A stretch of 64,000 nucleotides of DNA from JADHLJ01 sp038146985 (GTDB taxonomy: Bacteria > Pseudomonadota > Alphaproteobacteria > Thalassobaculales > Thalassobaculaceae): positions 186,001-250,000 of the forward strand of contig JAYQSQ010000012.1 in assembly GCA_038146985.1 (NCBI GenBank), given 5' to 3'. The notes beneath the pieces are model-generated. The model ran no database searches and had not been told where the DNA came from. It saw only the letters and a list, made by a program, of their open reading frames with translations. The position numbers and the translations under genes are program-made. Below are positions 38,501 to 47,289 of this stretch, one piece after another. How positions within the stretch are numbered: the stretch's first letter is position 1; the number at the start of each line of letters is the position of its first letter.

Positions 38501-38650
38501 GTTCTGCCTCCAAACCTTCACCGAACGCGTTGCCAGCGAACCGATCGCGTGCGAAGGGAGAAGGGATATGCAACGGCCTTAAGCGTTCCCGTGGATTTCC
38601 CGTCGCCAGCAATGACCCGGAAGCCTTGCCATCAATTCTCCGTTATTTCA

Positions 38651-39283
38651 ATGCGCCGCGTCGCGGCGTGTCTTTCGGTGATTTTTTGCTGCCTTTGGCA
38701 GTCCTGCCTGGCGCAGGCAGCGGAAAGGACAATCTGGCTGGTGAATATCGGCTGGCATGTCGGCATCGCGCTCCCAATCGACCCGGCGGTCCGGCGCGCG
38801 ATCCCCGAACTTGCCGCCTTCCCGGAGGCGGATTTCGTCGAGATCGGCTGGGGAGACCGAGAGTTCTACCGGGCGGAAAACCCGGGTCCGGCCGCCGCGA
38901 TGAAGGCTGCTCTCTTGCCGACGCCGGCTGTCCTTCATCTGTATGCGTTTGCCGGCGCCGTGGGTGCGCGGTTCTCCACGTCGGAGATTATCGGGATCGC
39001 CCTGCCCGATTCCGAATTCACGGGCATTCTGCAACATATTAGCGCCAGCTTCGATCGTTCCGCCGCCGGAGACGGAGGCGAGCTCGGCACGGGGCTGTAC
39101 GGCGCATCCAGCCGCTTTATCCACGCGACAGGGACGTTCCACCTGGCTCGAACCTGCAACACCTGGACCGCCGAGGCCCTCGCGGCAGCCGGCCTGGATA
39201 TCGAGCCCGGCGCCATCGTCACCGCGGGTAGCCTCATGGCGGCGGCACGCGAGGCGCTCGCGCGAAGACGCATACCCCGCTGA
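38651..39283 (+). CDS. DUF2459 family periplasmic protein
   Basis: 210 residues from ATG 38651. The N-terminus is a signal peptide (MRRVAACLSVIFCCLWQSCLAQAAE, cleavage near AQA-AE). After it come the family marks of DUF2459: IWLVNIGWHVGIALPID, FVEIGWGDREFYR, and near the end CNTWTAEALAAAG. The function is unknown; the W-H-x-G and C-N-x-W elements resemble an NlpC/P60-like papain fold, which would use that Cys and His. An ATG at 38612 is an alternative start. Confidence 0.78.
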   Translation: MRRVAACLSVIFCCLWQSCLAQAAERTIWLVNIGWHVGIALPIDPAVRRAIPELAAFPEADFVEIGWGDREFYRAENPGPAAAMKAALLPTPAVLHLYAFAGAVGARFSTSEIIGIALPDSEFTGILQHISASFDRSAAGDGGELGTGLYGASSRFIHATGTFHLARTCNTWTAEALAAAGLDIEPGAIVTAGSLMAAAREALARRRIPR

Positions 39284-39355
39284 TGATGGCCGGGCTTTTT
39301 CGCCCCCGAACCCCCGGTTAGGATAGCGCCCACCAGCCGTCAGGAGGATGAATCC

Positions 39356-39778
39356 ATGAACACCGATCCAGATTGCATTTTCTGCAAGATCGTTGCCGGG
39401 GCAATTCCGAGCCTGAAGCTGTTGGAGACCGACAAAATCCTGTCCTTCATGGACATAAACCCGTTCAACGACGGCCATTGCCTGGTCATTCCAAAAGCGC
39501 ATTCCGAGAACCTGTTCGCCGCCGGGGACGAGGATCTCGCCGCATGCATAAAGGCCGTGAAGACGGTGGCCACGGCCGTGGAACACGCCCTCGCTCCCGA
39601 CGGGATCAATATCATGCAGGCCAACGGCGCGGCGGACGGTCAGTCGGTGTTCCACTATCACATGCACGTCTTCCCTCGAGGCGCCAATGACAGCGCGACC
39701 TTCAACTGGGGCTACAAGCCGGGCGACATGGACCGTCTGAAGGAGATCCAGGCAAAGATCCTGGCGGCGATGCCGTGA
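39356..39778 (+). CDS. HIT family nucleotide hydrolase
   Basis: 140 residues. Histidine-triad proteins cleave nucleoside phosphoramidates or related nucleotide conjugates. The triad is in VFHYHMHVFPR (H-x-H-x-H), and the N-terminal CIFCKIVAGAIPSLKLLETDKILSFMDINPFNDGHCLVIPKAH is typical of the HinT/HIT branch, with a zinc-binding-like Cys pair. RBS GGAGG stands seven bases before the ATG. Small and complete. Confidence 0.9.
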   Translation: MNTDPDCIFCKIVAGAIPSLKLLETDKILSFMDINPFNDGHCLVIPKAHSENLFAAGDEDLAACIKAVKTVATAVEHALAPDGINIMQANGAADGQSVFHYHMHVFPRGANDSATFNWGYKPGDMDRLKEIQAKILAAMP

Positions 39779-39869
39779 CGGCCTGGCCAAAACAGGGCTA
39801 AATTTCCAGGCGGTCGGGAGGCATTGATCCCGACACCGCATCGTTAGTGAGGGGCCGGGAGATGCAGAC

Positions 39870-40922
39870 ATGAAACTCGGACTGTCGATTGGTTATTCCG
39901 GCGCCCAGCTGGATTTGCCGGTGGAACGCGTCAAACGGGCTGAAAAGCTCGGTTATGACTCGGTCTGGACGGCGGAGGCCTATGGCTCGGACGCGATCAC
40001 GCCGCTCGCCTATCTCGCGGCGGTGACGTCGCGGATCAAGCTCGGCACCGGCATCATGCAGGTCTCGGCCCGCAGCCCCGCCAACGCGGCAATGTGCGCC
40101 GGCACCATCGACGCCATGGCCGGCGGGGGCCGCTTCATCGCGGGTCTTGGCGTGTCGGGCCCGCAGATCGTCGAGGGCTGGTACGGCCAGCCCTGGGGCA
40201 AGCCTTATTACTGGCTGAAAGATTATACAGAGATCATGCGCAAGGTCTGGCGCCGCGAGGAAGGCCTGACCCATGACGGCAAGCAGATCCAGCTCCCCAC
40301 CACCGCCGACGGCGCGTTGGGCGTCGGCAAGCCCTTGAAATCGATCCTGCACATGAACCCGGACATTCCGATCTATTTCGGGGCCGGCAACGAGGCGACG
40401 GTCCGGCTTTGCGGCGAAATCGCCGATGGATGGCTACCGCTGGGCCTGGTGCCGGGCACGTTCGATGAGTACCGGCCGTGGCTTGAAGAAGGTTTCAGGC
40501 GCGCCGGCAACGGCAAGGGCTTCGACACCTTCGAGATCCAGGCCAGCGTCTTCGTCGATATCGATGACGATGTACAGGCGGCTCTTGACCGTTTGAAGCC
40601 TCGCGAGGCGCTCTATATCGGCGGCATGGGCCACCGGGATAAGAACTACCACAAGGACATGATGGTCCGGCGCGGCTATGGCGACGCGGCGGAACGCATT
40701 CAGGAGCTCTATCTCGCCGGACATAAGGATGAGGCGGCGGCGGCGGTTCCCGATGAGTGGGTGGACGCCAAATCGCTTTGCGGACCGCCGGCCCGCATCC
40801 GACAGCGCTACGCACCCTGGGAGACCTGCGGCGCGACGAGCGTGACCGTCCGCACGTCCCAGGACCCGGCGGTCGATCTGATGGCGGAAATCGCGCGCCT
40901 TAACCCACCGAGGGGCGACTGA
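39870..40922 (+). CDS. LLM-class (luciferase-like) F420- or flavin-dependent oxidoreductase
   Basis: 350 residues, TIM-barrel of the bacterial luciferase superfamily. It begins MKLGLSIGYSGAQLDLP, then YDSVWTAEAYGSDAITPLAYLAAVTSRIKLGTGIMQVSARSPANAAM and RFIAGLGVSGPQIVEGWYG, which is the pattern of F420-dependent reductases such as the MER/FGD type. GGMGHRDKNYH and a long C-terminal extension with DEWVDAKSLCGPPARI are also seen. Whether the cofactor is F420 or FMN cannot be decided. Role unknown; follows the HIT gene by 91 bp. Confidence 0.82.
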   Translation: MKLGLSIGYSGAQLDLPVERVKRAEKLGYDSVWTAEAYGSDAITPLAYLAAVTSRIKLGTGIMQVSARSPANAAMCAGTIDAMAGGGRFIAGLGVSGPQIVEGWYGQPWGKPYYWLKDYTEIMRKVWRREEGLTHDGKQIQLPTTADGALGVGKPLKSILHMNPDIPIYFGAGNEATVRLCGEIADGWLPLGLVPGTFDEYRPWLEEGFRRAGNGKGFDTFEIQASVFVDIDDDVQAALDRLKPREALYIGGMGHRDKNYHKDMMVRRGYGDAAERIQELYLAGHKDEAAAAVPDEWVDAKSLCGPPARIRQRYAPWETCGATSVTVRTSQDPAVDLMAEIARLNPPRGD

Positions 40923-40949
40923 CGCGCCGGCGTCGCCACCCCAACTGTT

Positions 40950-41351
40950 TCAGGGCGCGAAGCTCGACCGAAGCTGCGCGGCCCAGACGCCGCCGATCTC
41001 GCTGATGACCCAGAGCGAACGGTGCCGGGCGAGAACGCTGTCGTCCGCGCGGAAGCGGGTGAAGCGGACGTCGAGATGGACCTTGTCCCGCGATGCCATC
41101 AACACGTCGACGGAATCCCAACGCGTGTGATGCCAGTCATCGCCGGCCCGCTTGTGAAAGTCCGCGAGATAGGTCGCCGGGTTCTCCCAGACCCGCATGA
41201 CACCGCCGGAGAGACGGTAATGAGGGAAATGCATGGTCGCCGCCAGGGCATCGGGATCCTGGGCGTTGAGAGCAACCAAATGCGCCGCCATCACGGCCCG
41301 CGCGCAGGCAATCTGTTCGGCCCATTGGTCGTCCGACCGCGTATCCGACAC
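40950..41351 (-). CDS. SnoaL/NTF2-like small protein
   Basis: 133 residues. An N-terminal helix pair (ACARAVMAAHLVALNAQDPDALAATMHFPHYRLSG) is followed by beta strands (VHLDVRFTRFRADDSVLARHRSLWVISEIGGVWAAQLRSSF). This is the cone-shaped NTF2/SnoaL-like fold, seen in many small enzymes and binding proteins. No catalytic residues can be assigned. Converges with the LLM oxidoreductase gene. Confidence 0.65.
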   Translation of the reverse strand: MSDTRSDDQWAEQIACARAVMAAHLVALNAQDPDALAATMHFPHYRLSGGVMRVWENPATYLADFHKRAGDDWHHTRWDSVDVLMASRDKVHLDVRFTRFRADDSVLARHRSLWVISEIGGVWAAQLRSSFAP

Positions 41352-41463
41352 GTCACTTTACCTAATTGATTGGTTGAAGCGCGCGGTGTGAAGAACGAGC
41401 GCCGGCCGCACTACCAGCTCCGGCCCGTGCCCTTTGGGCGTATAGAAAACGGCCGGCCCGTCG

Positions 41464-41694
41464 TCAGGGCCTTGGACCTGGAGCCTCGGTCTGCACATGT
41501 TCCTCGGCCAGATTTTCCGCCCGATTTGAGCAGGCGGCCTTCTCGTTCGCCGAGAGATCGTTGAAATGCGGCCTAAGATCAAACTCGTTGAAATCGCCGC
41601 TCAGGGTCTTGCCCAGTTCCTCTTTGCGATCACCGTCGTTTTCGTCGACGACATCGAGCATGGCCTTTGCCAGGATGCGTACTGCTGGATCCAT
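41464..41694 (-). CDS. small hypothetical protein
   Basis: 76 residues from the ATG at 41694, which has GGGGGTGGGAA immediately upstream; an upstream start at 41784 is less likely. Acidic and charged (MDPAVRILAKAMLDVVDENDGDRKEELGKTLSGDF). No family known to me. Its reading is supported only by the ribosome site and a sensible composition. Confidence 0.4.
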   Translation of the reverse strand: MDPAVRILAKAMLDVVDENDGDRKEELGKTLSGDFNEFDLRPHFNDLSANEKAACSNRAENLAEEHVQTEAPGPRP

Positions 41695-41877
41695 TTCCCA
41701 CCCCCGCTTGGTGGTTTGTCGGCATAACCGTATAACGAAAGAGTGCCCCGAATCGGGGAGAAATTCAAGAGTCTTATTTATCAAGGCATTGCGGACGCAG
41801 ATTTTAACAAATAATTAACAAGGTTTCCTACATGATTGATTGGCGCCTCGTTCCCGCACATGCTTTGAATTCCCAGG

Positions 41878-42858
41878 CTAACCGCGCTCCACAACCTGAT
41901 CGATCGCCCCGAAGACTGTCCTTCCTACGGAGTCGAGGATCTCAAGGCGTACCCGGTCGCCGAAACTCATGAACGGCGTCTTCGGCGCACCCGAGGCGAT
42001 GGTTTCGATCATGCGAATTTCCGCGATGCAGGAATAGCCGTGCGCCTGATCGGCGTTTGAAACCGTGCCCGACCCGATCACGGTACCCGCCGTCAGCGGC
42101 CGGGTCTTGGCGGCATGGGCGATCAGGGCCGGAAAATCAAAGGTCATGTCCATCCCCGCCTCGGTCCAGCCGACCTTCTCGCCGTTCAGATACGAGAGCA
42201 AAGGCAGGTGCAGCTTGCCGCCATCCCAGGCCTCGGCCAGGCTGTCCGGAGTCACCGCCGCCGGGGCGAAGGCCGTGGGCGGCTTGCCGTGCACGAAACC
42301 GAACCCCTTGGCAAGCTCCGCCGGGATCAGGCCGCGCAGGCTGACATCATTCGCCAGCATGACCAGCTTGATATGCGCGCCGGCCTCCGCGGGTGAAATC
42401 CCCTTCGGCACGTCGTCCACGACCACCGCCACCTCGCCTTCGAAATCGATCCCCCAGTCCTCGCTCAGCGCGGGGATCGGATCGGTCGGCGCGAGAAACC
42501 CGTCGGAACCGCCCTGATACATCAACGGATCGGTCCAAAAGCTCGCCGGCAGGTCCACCCCCCGCGCCTTGCGGACCAATTCGACGTGATTGACATAGGC
42601 CGACCCGTCGAGCCAGCCATAGGCGCGCGGCAGCGGCGCAGCCATGGCGCCCGGATCGACGGGTGCGAGACCCGGAGCGTTTGCGGCGTTCACCCGGTCC
42701 GCCAAGTCCATGAGACGCGGCGCCGCCTCGCCCCAATTTTCCAGCGCGGCCTGCAAGGTCGGCGCGATCTCCGTCGCCGGAGCGCAGCGCGCCAGATCGT
42801 CGCTCAGAACAACGAGCGTCCCGTCCCTTCCCCCGGCCTTAAGGGAACCGAGTTTCAT
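41878..42858 (-). CDS. fumarylacetoacetate hydrolase family protein
   Basis: 326 residues, the size of the bacterial fumarylacetoacetase-like enzymes. It cleaves fumarylacetoacetate to fumarate and acetoacetate, last step of tyrosine/phenylalanine breakdown. Family marks: FEGEVAVVVDDVPKGISPAEAGAHIKLVMLANDVSLR (metal-binding acidic residues), KPPTAFAPAAVTPD, TVIGSGTVSN. Its ATG overlaps the hmgA stop by four bases (42855-42858), so both form one unit. That context makes fumarylacetoacetase more likely than a different family role. Confidence 0.85.
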   Translation of the reverse strand: MKLGSLKAGGRDGTLVVLSDDLARCAPATEIAPTLQAALENWGEAAPRLMDLADRVNAANAPGLAPVDPGAMAAPLPRAYGWLDGSAYVNHVELVRKARGVDLPASFWTDPLMYQGGSDGFLAPTDPIPALSEDWGIDFEGEVAVVVDDVPKGISPAEAGAHIKLVMLANDVSLRGLIPAELAKGFGFVHGKPPTAFAPAAVTPDSLAEAWDGGKLHLPLLSYLNGEKVGWTEAGMDMTFDFPALIAHAAKTRPLTAGTVIGSGTVSNADQAHGYSCIAEIRMIETIASGAPKTPFMSFGDRVRLEILDSVGRTVFGAIDQVVERG

Positions 42859-44006
42859 TCAGCTGCTTCCGCGCGAACGCTCCAGGACCGCACATACCCG
42901 GCATTCTCTACCCCAGACGGCAGATCGCCTACCTCCAGCGCGTCCCGCGTATCCACCATGACCGCATATTCGTCGGTTTCCGGCTTCGCCGCCTTCAGCA
43001 TGTTCTTCAGGGCCTTCGGATGCGGGCCGTGAGTGAAGCCGCAGGGGTGGAAAGTCATCATGCCGCGGTCGATATTGTCGCGGCTGAAGAAGTCGCCCCG
43101 GTGATAGAACAGCACCTCGTCGTAATCGTCGTTGTTGTGGAAGAACGGCACCTTCAGCGCGCCCGGATCCTGCTCGAAAGGCCGGGGACAGAAGGTGCAG
43201 ACCACGAAACGGCCGGCGAGGAAGGTGGTGTGCGCGCTCGGCGGCAGATGATAGCGGTGGCTGGTGAGCGGGCGGAAATCCTCGACATTGATCCGCACCG
43301 GCATCAGATCGCCGTGCCAGCCCACCGCATCGAGCGGGTTGTAGGGATAGGTGACAGTGGAAATCCGGTCGCGCCGCTTGATCCGGATCTTCCAGATCTC
43401 CTCGGCCCCGTCGGGGGTCTGCTGGGCCTTGAAGGCCTCGTCCATGGCGGGCGAGACCAACATAGCCGGGTCGAAGAAGGCATGGTGGCCGACCAGCCCC
43501 TTGTCCGGCAGCCGATAGCTCGAATTCGTCGCCTCGATCATCAGAACCTCGGCATCGCCGTCGAACTCGGTCCGCCACATGGTGCCACGGGGTAGCATCA
43601 CATAGTCGCCCATGCGGATATCAAGGCGCCCGAAATCGCAGAACAGCTGGCCGGTTCCGTCATGGATGAACAGCAGCTCGTCACCGTCGCCATTGCGGAC
43701 CAGATGATCCATGGCGCCGCTGGTCCGCCACATGCGGATCTTGCAATGGGCGTTGTGCAGCACCATCGCCGCGTCCCAGGGTGACAGCGTATCGCCGTCG
43801 ACCTTGTTCAGATCGAAAGCACGGGGGCGCAACGGCCCTTCCCACTCGACCCAGCCGGTCGGCGGACGGCGGTGATGCAGCTGCGCGGAAGGTCCGAAAA
43901 ACCCCTCCTTGCTCATCTCGCGCTCGTAGGTGCCCTCCGGCATGTCGGCATGCGCCTGGCGCGAGGCGAGACCCTCGACCTTGGAGATCCCGATATAGCT
44001 GGTCAT
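42855..44006 (-). CDS. hmgA: homogentisate 1,2-dioxygenase
   Basis: 383 residues, start ATG 44006 with AAGGG nine bases upstream (MRA in front at 44015 is an alternative). Ring-opening dioxygenase of the tyrosine pathway. Cupin-like double-stranded beta barrel: GDGDELLFIHDGTGQLFCDFGRLDIRMGDYVMLPRGTMWRTE; the Fe ligands are expected in the C-terminal cupin (NNDDYDEVLFYHRGDFFSRDNIDRGMMTFHPCGFTHGPHPK, His and Glu). Shorter than the classical HgmA (about 440); this length is found in many alphaproteobacterial versions. Confidence 0.86.
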   Translation of the reverse strand: MTSYIGISKVEGLASRQAHADMPEGTYEREMSKEGFFGPSAQLHHRRPPTGWVEWEGPLRPRAFDLNKVDGDTLSPWDAAMVLHNAHCKIRMWRTSGAMDHLVRNGDGDELLFIHDGTGQLFCDFGRLDIRMGDYVMLPRGTMWRTEFDGDAEVLMIEATNSSYRLPDKGLVGHHAFFDPAMLVSPAMDEAFKAQQTPDGAEEIWKIRIKRRDRISTVTYPYNPLDAVGWHGDLMPVRINVEDFRPLTSHRYHLPPSAHTTFLAGRFVVCTFCPRPFEQDPGALKVPFFHNNDDYDEVLFYHRGDFFSRDNIDRGMMTFHPCGFTHGPHPKALKNMLKAAKPETDEYAVMVDTRDALEVGDLPSGVENAGYVRSWSVRAEAAE

Positions 44007-44118
44007 GGCGCGCATCCCTTGATGTTGCCCTGGTATCGGCGACAGCGTGCCGCCGATCCCGTCCAAGGGCAAGATACCATCGCCGGTCCGCGCCGCGCCC
44101 GGCCTGCTTTCCCAGCCC

Positions 44119-44553
44119 TTAAGGTTCGACCGTTTCCACGCCTTCGCCGCCGAAACGGGTCGCGAAAAACCCCATCAAACCGGCAATCACCGCGCCTTCA
44201 ACGACGAACCAGTACGGAGACGTCAGGCCCCCGTCCGGGCCGAACATGGCGTCCATCACGTCGGCCATCTCGCGATGGGCGAAAAAGGTCAGCACGAGGT
44301 TCATCCAGGCGCCGATCACCGGCGCCCTCACCCACCAGGGCATGGGTAGCAGAAGCACCGGGTGCCGCGTGAAGACACCGGCCATCCCGACCACCGCGCC
44401 GAGCGTGACGTACCACAGCAGCACGCCCCAGCGCAGATGCCAGGTGACCTCCGGATAGACCGCCGGAAGCGTGAAAAAGCCGATCAGACCGACGACCAGA
44501 CCGATGAACTTGCCGATTGCGATGCGGTTTACGAGAGACGGATGTGTAGCCAT
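44119..44553 (-). CDS. small integral membrane protein, unknown function
   Basis: 144 residues from ATG 44553, which has GGAGGG upstream. Four hydrophobic segments (about 15-33, 40-60, 68-88, 113-132) separated by short polar loops; the last is followed by RFGGEGVETVEP. I do not know the family. It lies between hmgA and a divergent LLM gene, and shares neither operon by distance. Confidence 0.6.
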   Translation of the reverse strand: MATHPSLVNRIAIGKFIGLVVGLIGFFTLPAVYPEVTWHLRWGVLLWYVTLGAVVGMAGVFTRHPVLLLPMPWWVRAPVIGAWMNLVLTFFAHREMADVMDAMFGPDGGLTSPYWFVVEGAVIAGLMGFFATRFGGEGVETVEP

Positions 44554-44715
44554 GGCACCCTCCACTGTGGAGACCACCATCACATCACCGATGCAATGCA
44601 TCATTGATCTGGATCAACCCGAGCGAGCCGCGCCGCGGCGGTTCGGCGTTGCCGGAGGGTTTGCGTTGGTGAGACAATTCGGCTGCCTCGAAAACCAATC
44701 CCCTGGAGCCCCGCC

Positions 44716-45657
44716 ATGCGTTTCGGTTTCTATCTGCCTACCCGCGGGCCACTCGCCAACCGGCGGGACATCAAGGCCTATATCGCGACCGCCGAAGCAG
44801 CCGGATTCTCCTCGGTGGCGGTCGCCGACCACATCGTGGTGCCGACCTCGATCGAATCCACCTACCCCTACACACTCGACGGCGGCTTTCTCTCCAAGGG
44901 CGACGCCATGGAGCAGTTGTCGCTGATGGCCTTCGTCGCCGGCGCGAGCGAGACCCTGCGCATCATCTCCAGCGTCATGATCGTGCCGCACCGCAACCCC
45001 GTCCTGGTCGCCAAGGCGATTGCCACCTCGGACGTGCTCTCGGAGGGCCGGATGACCGTCGGGGTCGGCGTCGGCTGGATGGCCGAGGAATTCGCTGCGC
45101 TCGACGCGCCGGACTTCAAGAGGCGCGGCGCGGTGACGGACGAGTATATCCGGATCTGGAAAACCCTCTGGACTGGAGAGGCGGTGCGGTACCAAGGGGA
45201 ATTCTACAGCTTCAAGGAGCTCTACTGCCAGCCGGCGCCGTTGCAGAAGCCGCATCCGCCGATCTGGATCGGCGGGCATTCCAATGCCGCGCTGCGCCGG
45301 GTCGCCCGGCTCGCCGATGGCTGGCATCCGGTCGGGGCGACCGCCGCCTCGCCGTTGCCGCCCGCCGAAATGCGCCAGAAACTGGCCCAATTGCGCGAGT
45401 TGACCGAGGCCGAGGGGCGAGATTTCGACGCGCTGACGATCTCCTACAAGGCGCCGATCTATGACGGAGGCGTGCCGCCTAAGGGCGAGGCCCGGCGCCT
45501 GTTCACCGGCGGGCCGTCGGCGGCGCTTGAGGATATCGCGGAAATGGCGGATCTGGGCGTCGAGGAACTGATCTTCGATTTTCGCGGCGAGACCATCGAG
45601 GCAAGCCTCGCCGCCATGCGCGGGTTTGCCGAAGACGTGATAGCGAAGACCGCCTGA
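44716..45657 (+). CDS. LLM-class F420- or flavin-dependent oxidoreductase (second copy)
   Basis: 313 residues. Luciferase-like TIM-barrel: RFGFYLPTRGPLANRRDIKAYIATAEAAGFSSVAVADHIVVP, LRIISSVMIVPHRNPVLVAKAIATSDVLSEGRMTVGVGVGWM (typical of TIGR03619-like LLM oxidoreductases), KPHPPIWIGGHSNAALRRVARLADGWHPVG. Different subfamily from the 39.9 kb gene. Cofactor and substrate are unknown. Convergent with metC. Confidence 0.82.
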   Translation: MRFGFYLPTRGPLANRRDIKAYIATAEAAGFSSVAVADHIVVPTSIESTYPYTLDGGFLSKGDAMEQLSLMAFVAGASETLRIISSVMIVPHRNPVLVAKAIATSDVLSEGRMTVGVGVGWMAEEFAALDAPDFKRRGAVTDEYIRIWKTLWTGEAVRYQGEFYSFKELYCQPAPLQKPHPPIWIGGHSNAALRRVARLADGWHPVGATAASPLPPAEMRQKLAQLRELTEAEGRDFDALTISYKAPIYDGGVPPKGEARRLFTGGPSAALEDIAEMADLGVEELIFDFRGETIEASLAAMRGFAEDVIAKTA

Positions 45658-45681
45658 AGCACGGGGCCCTTCGTGGGCGCG

Positions 45682-46824
45682 CTAGCCGATAGCCCGCTCC
45701 AGATCCGCGATCAGATCGTCGGCATGCTCGACACCGACGGAGAAGCGCAGCAGGTCCAGCGGAACCGGCGTGCCTGCCCCCTCGATCGAGGCCCGGTGTT
45801 CGACCAGGCTTTCGACACCGCCGAGCGAGGTGGCGCGCTTGAAGACTTCGACCTTCTCGGCGACGGCGATGGCCGCCGCCTCCCCGCCCTGGAACCGCAT
45901 CGAGAGCATGCCGCCAAAGCCGCCCTGCATTTGCCGTGCGGCGACGTCATGACCGGGTGCGCTTTCCAGACCGGGATAGAGCACTTGCGAGACCTTGGGA
46001 TGGCCGTCGAAATGCCGGGCGATCGCCATGGCGTTGCGCGAAGCCTCGCGAACCCGCAGATGCAGGGTCCGCATGCCGCGCAGCAGAAGCCAGGCCTCCA
46101 TGGGCCCCAGGACCTTGCCGTGATAGGCCCGGATCTCCTTCATTTTCGCCCACCAGGCGTCGTCTCGGGCGGCGATGAGGGCGCCGGCCAGCACGTCACT
46201 GTGGCCGTTCAGATACTTGGTCGCCGAATGCATCACCAGATCCGCGCCGTGCTCGATCGGGCGGGTCAGGATCGGTGTCGCGACGGTGGAATCGACGCAG
46301 AGCCTGGCACCGGCCGCATGCGCGATCTCGGCCGTCCTCGCGATGTCGACGCATTCAAAGGTCGGGTTGGCCGGTGTTTCGATCCAGACCAGTTTGGTCT
46401 CGCCGGGCCTTACCGCCGCTTTCAGCCCCGCCAGATCATTGGGCGCGACGAAATCGACCTTGAGGCCCCATTGCGCGGCGAACTTGATCAACCAGGCCCG
46501 CACCCCCCAGTACATTACCGACTGGGCGACCACATGATCGCCGCTGGTCAAGGTCATGAACGGCACCGTCGCCGCCGACATGCCCGAGCCAAGCACCATG
46601 GCCGCCTCACCCCCTTCCAGGCTCGCCAGCAGGGCCTCGACCTGCGCGTAGCTCGGATTATCGCTCCGGGTGTAGCTGTAGCCCCGGCGGTAGGCGTTGT
46701 CCGGGTCGCGCTGATAGGTCGTGGCGCCATGGATCGGCGGGACCAGGGCACCGGTCGTCTCGTCGATCCATCCCAGTGCCTGCGCCAAAAGCGTTTCCGG
46801 ACGCTTACTGCTATTGCCGGTCAT
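45682..46824 (-). CDS. metC: cystathionine beta-lyase
   Basis: 380 residues from ATG 46824 (a TTG four codons earlier is excluded because the GGAG sits between). PLP enzyme that splits cystathionine to homocysteine, or works on related sulfur amino acids. The Schiff-base Lys is in DLVMHSATKYLNGHSDVLAGALI, with NPSYAQVEALLASLEGGEAAMVLGSGMSA, WIETPANPTFE, and the C-terminal RFSVGVEHADDLIADLERA. It could also be a cystathionine gamma-synthase or lyase of the same fold; length and the A-T-K-Y-L motif do not separate them. Confidence 0.8.
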   Translation of the reverse strand: MTGNSSKRPETLLAQALGWIDETTGALVPPIHGATTYQRDPDNAYRRGYSYTRSDNPSYAQVEALLASLEGGEAAMVLGSGMSAATVPFMTLTSGDHVVAQSVMYWGVRAWLIKFAAQWGLKVDFVAPNDLAGLKAAVRPGETKLVWIETPANPTFECVDIARTAEIAHAAGARLCVDSTVATPILTRPIEHGADLVMHSATKYLNGHSDVLAGALIAARDDAWWAKMKEIRAYHGKVLGPMEAWLLLRGMRTLHLRVREASRNAMAIARHFDGHPKVSQVLYPGLESAPGHDVAARQMQGGFGGMLSMRFQGGEAAAIAVAEKVEVFKRATSLGGVESLVEHRASIEGAGTPVPLDLLRFSVGVEHADDLIADLERAIG

Positions 46825-47289
46825 GTCGGGCTCCAAGTCGAGATCAGGGCCATGGTTTCAGACTTCGCGCGCCGGACAAGCAAAAAGATCTTGCGGACGG
46901 ATCAGCAACCAAGAAGCGTGCGCCGGAAGCCCGAACGGCACAAAAAAATCGCCGCGGCGTCGCCCCTGTCCGGAGAGACCGCCGCGGCGTCTAGATTGCC
47001 GGGATTTCGCGCCCGCGCGGTTCGAGTGGGGAGGCGTCGACCGCGAACACGCTGGGTGGGTCTTCCAGCGATCAAGGCGTAAGAGGGGCTTGCCTTTGTC
47101 TTCCTGACGTGAACTCCCGGCGGGGCATCAATTAACACCGGCGATGACCCCCGTGGGGCACAGAGCGCCTATGCGTACCTGTTCAGTCTAGCAACCGCCA
47201 CGTCTCTCATAATCATTGAAATTTGAATATCATTCGTTCCCAAAGCGAACTAATCTGCCGGCACGCATGGAACCGCTTCGAGGGACGTC
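46825..47289. other. divergent intergenic region, 465 bp
   Basis: Separates metC (minus) from the LysR-type gene (plus). It contains a 12-base direct repeat (cgccgcggcgtc near 46950 and 46980) and an AT-rich stretch at 47200-47235 just before the LysR start, suitable for its promoter. I see no gene and no LysR T-N11-A box that is clear enough to report. Confidence 0.5.

Noticed and set aside
39285..39318. Possible terminator after the DUF2459 gene (gggctttttcgccc)
   Set aside because: The stem has only four base pairs and there is no T-run after it.
46945..46995. Direct repeat cgccgcggcgtc twice before the LysR gene
   Set aside because: Short, GC-only and expected by chance at this base composition; no regulator site could be matched.
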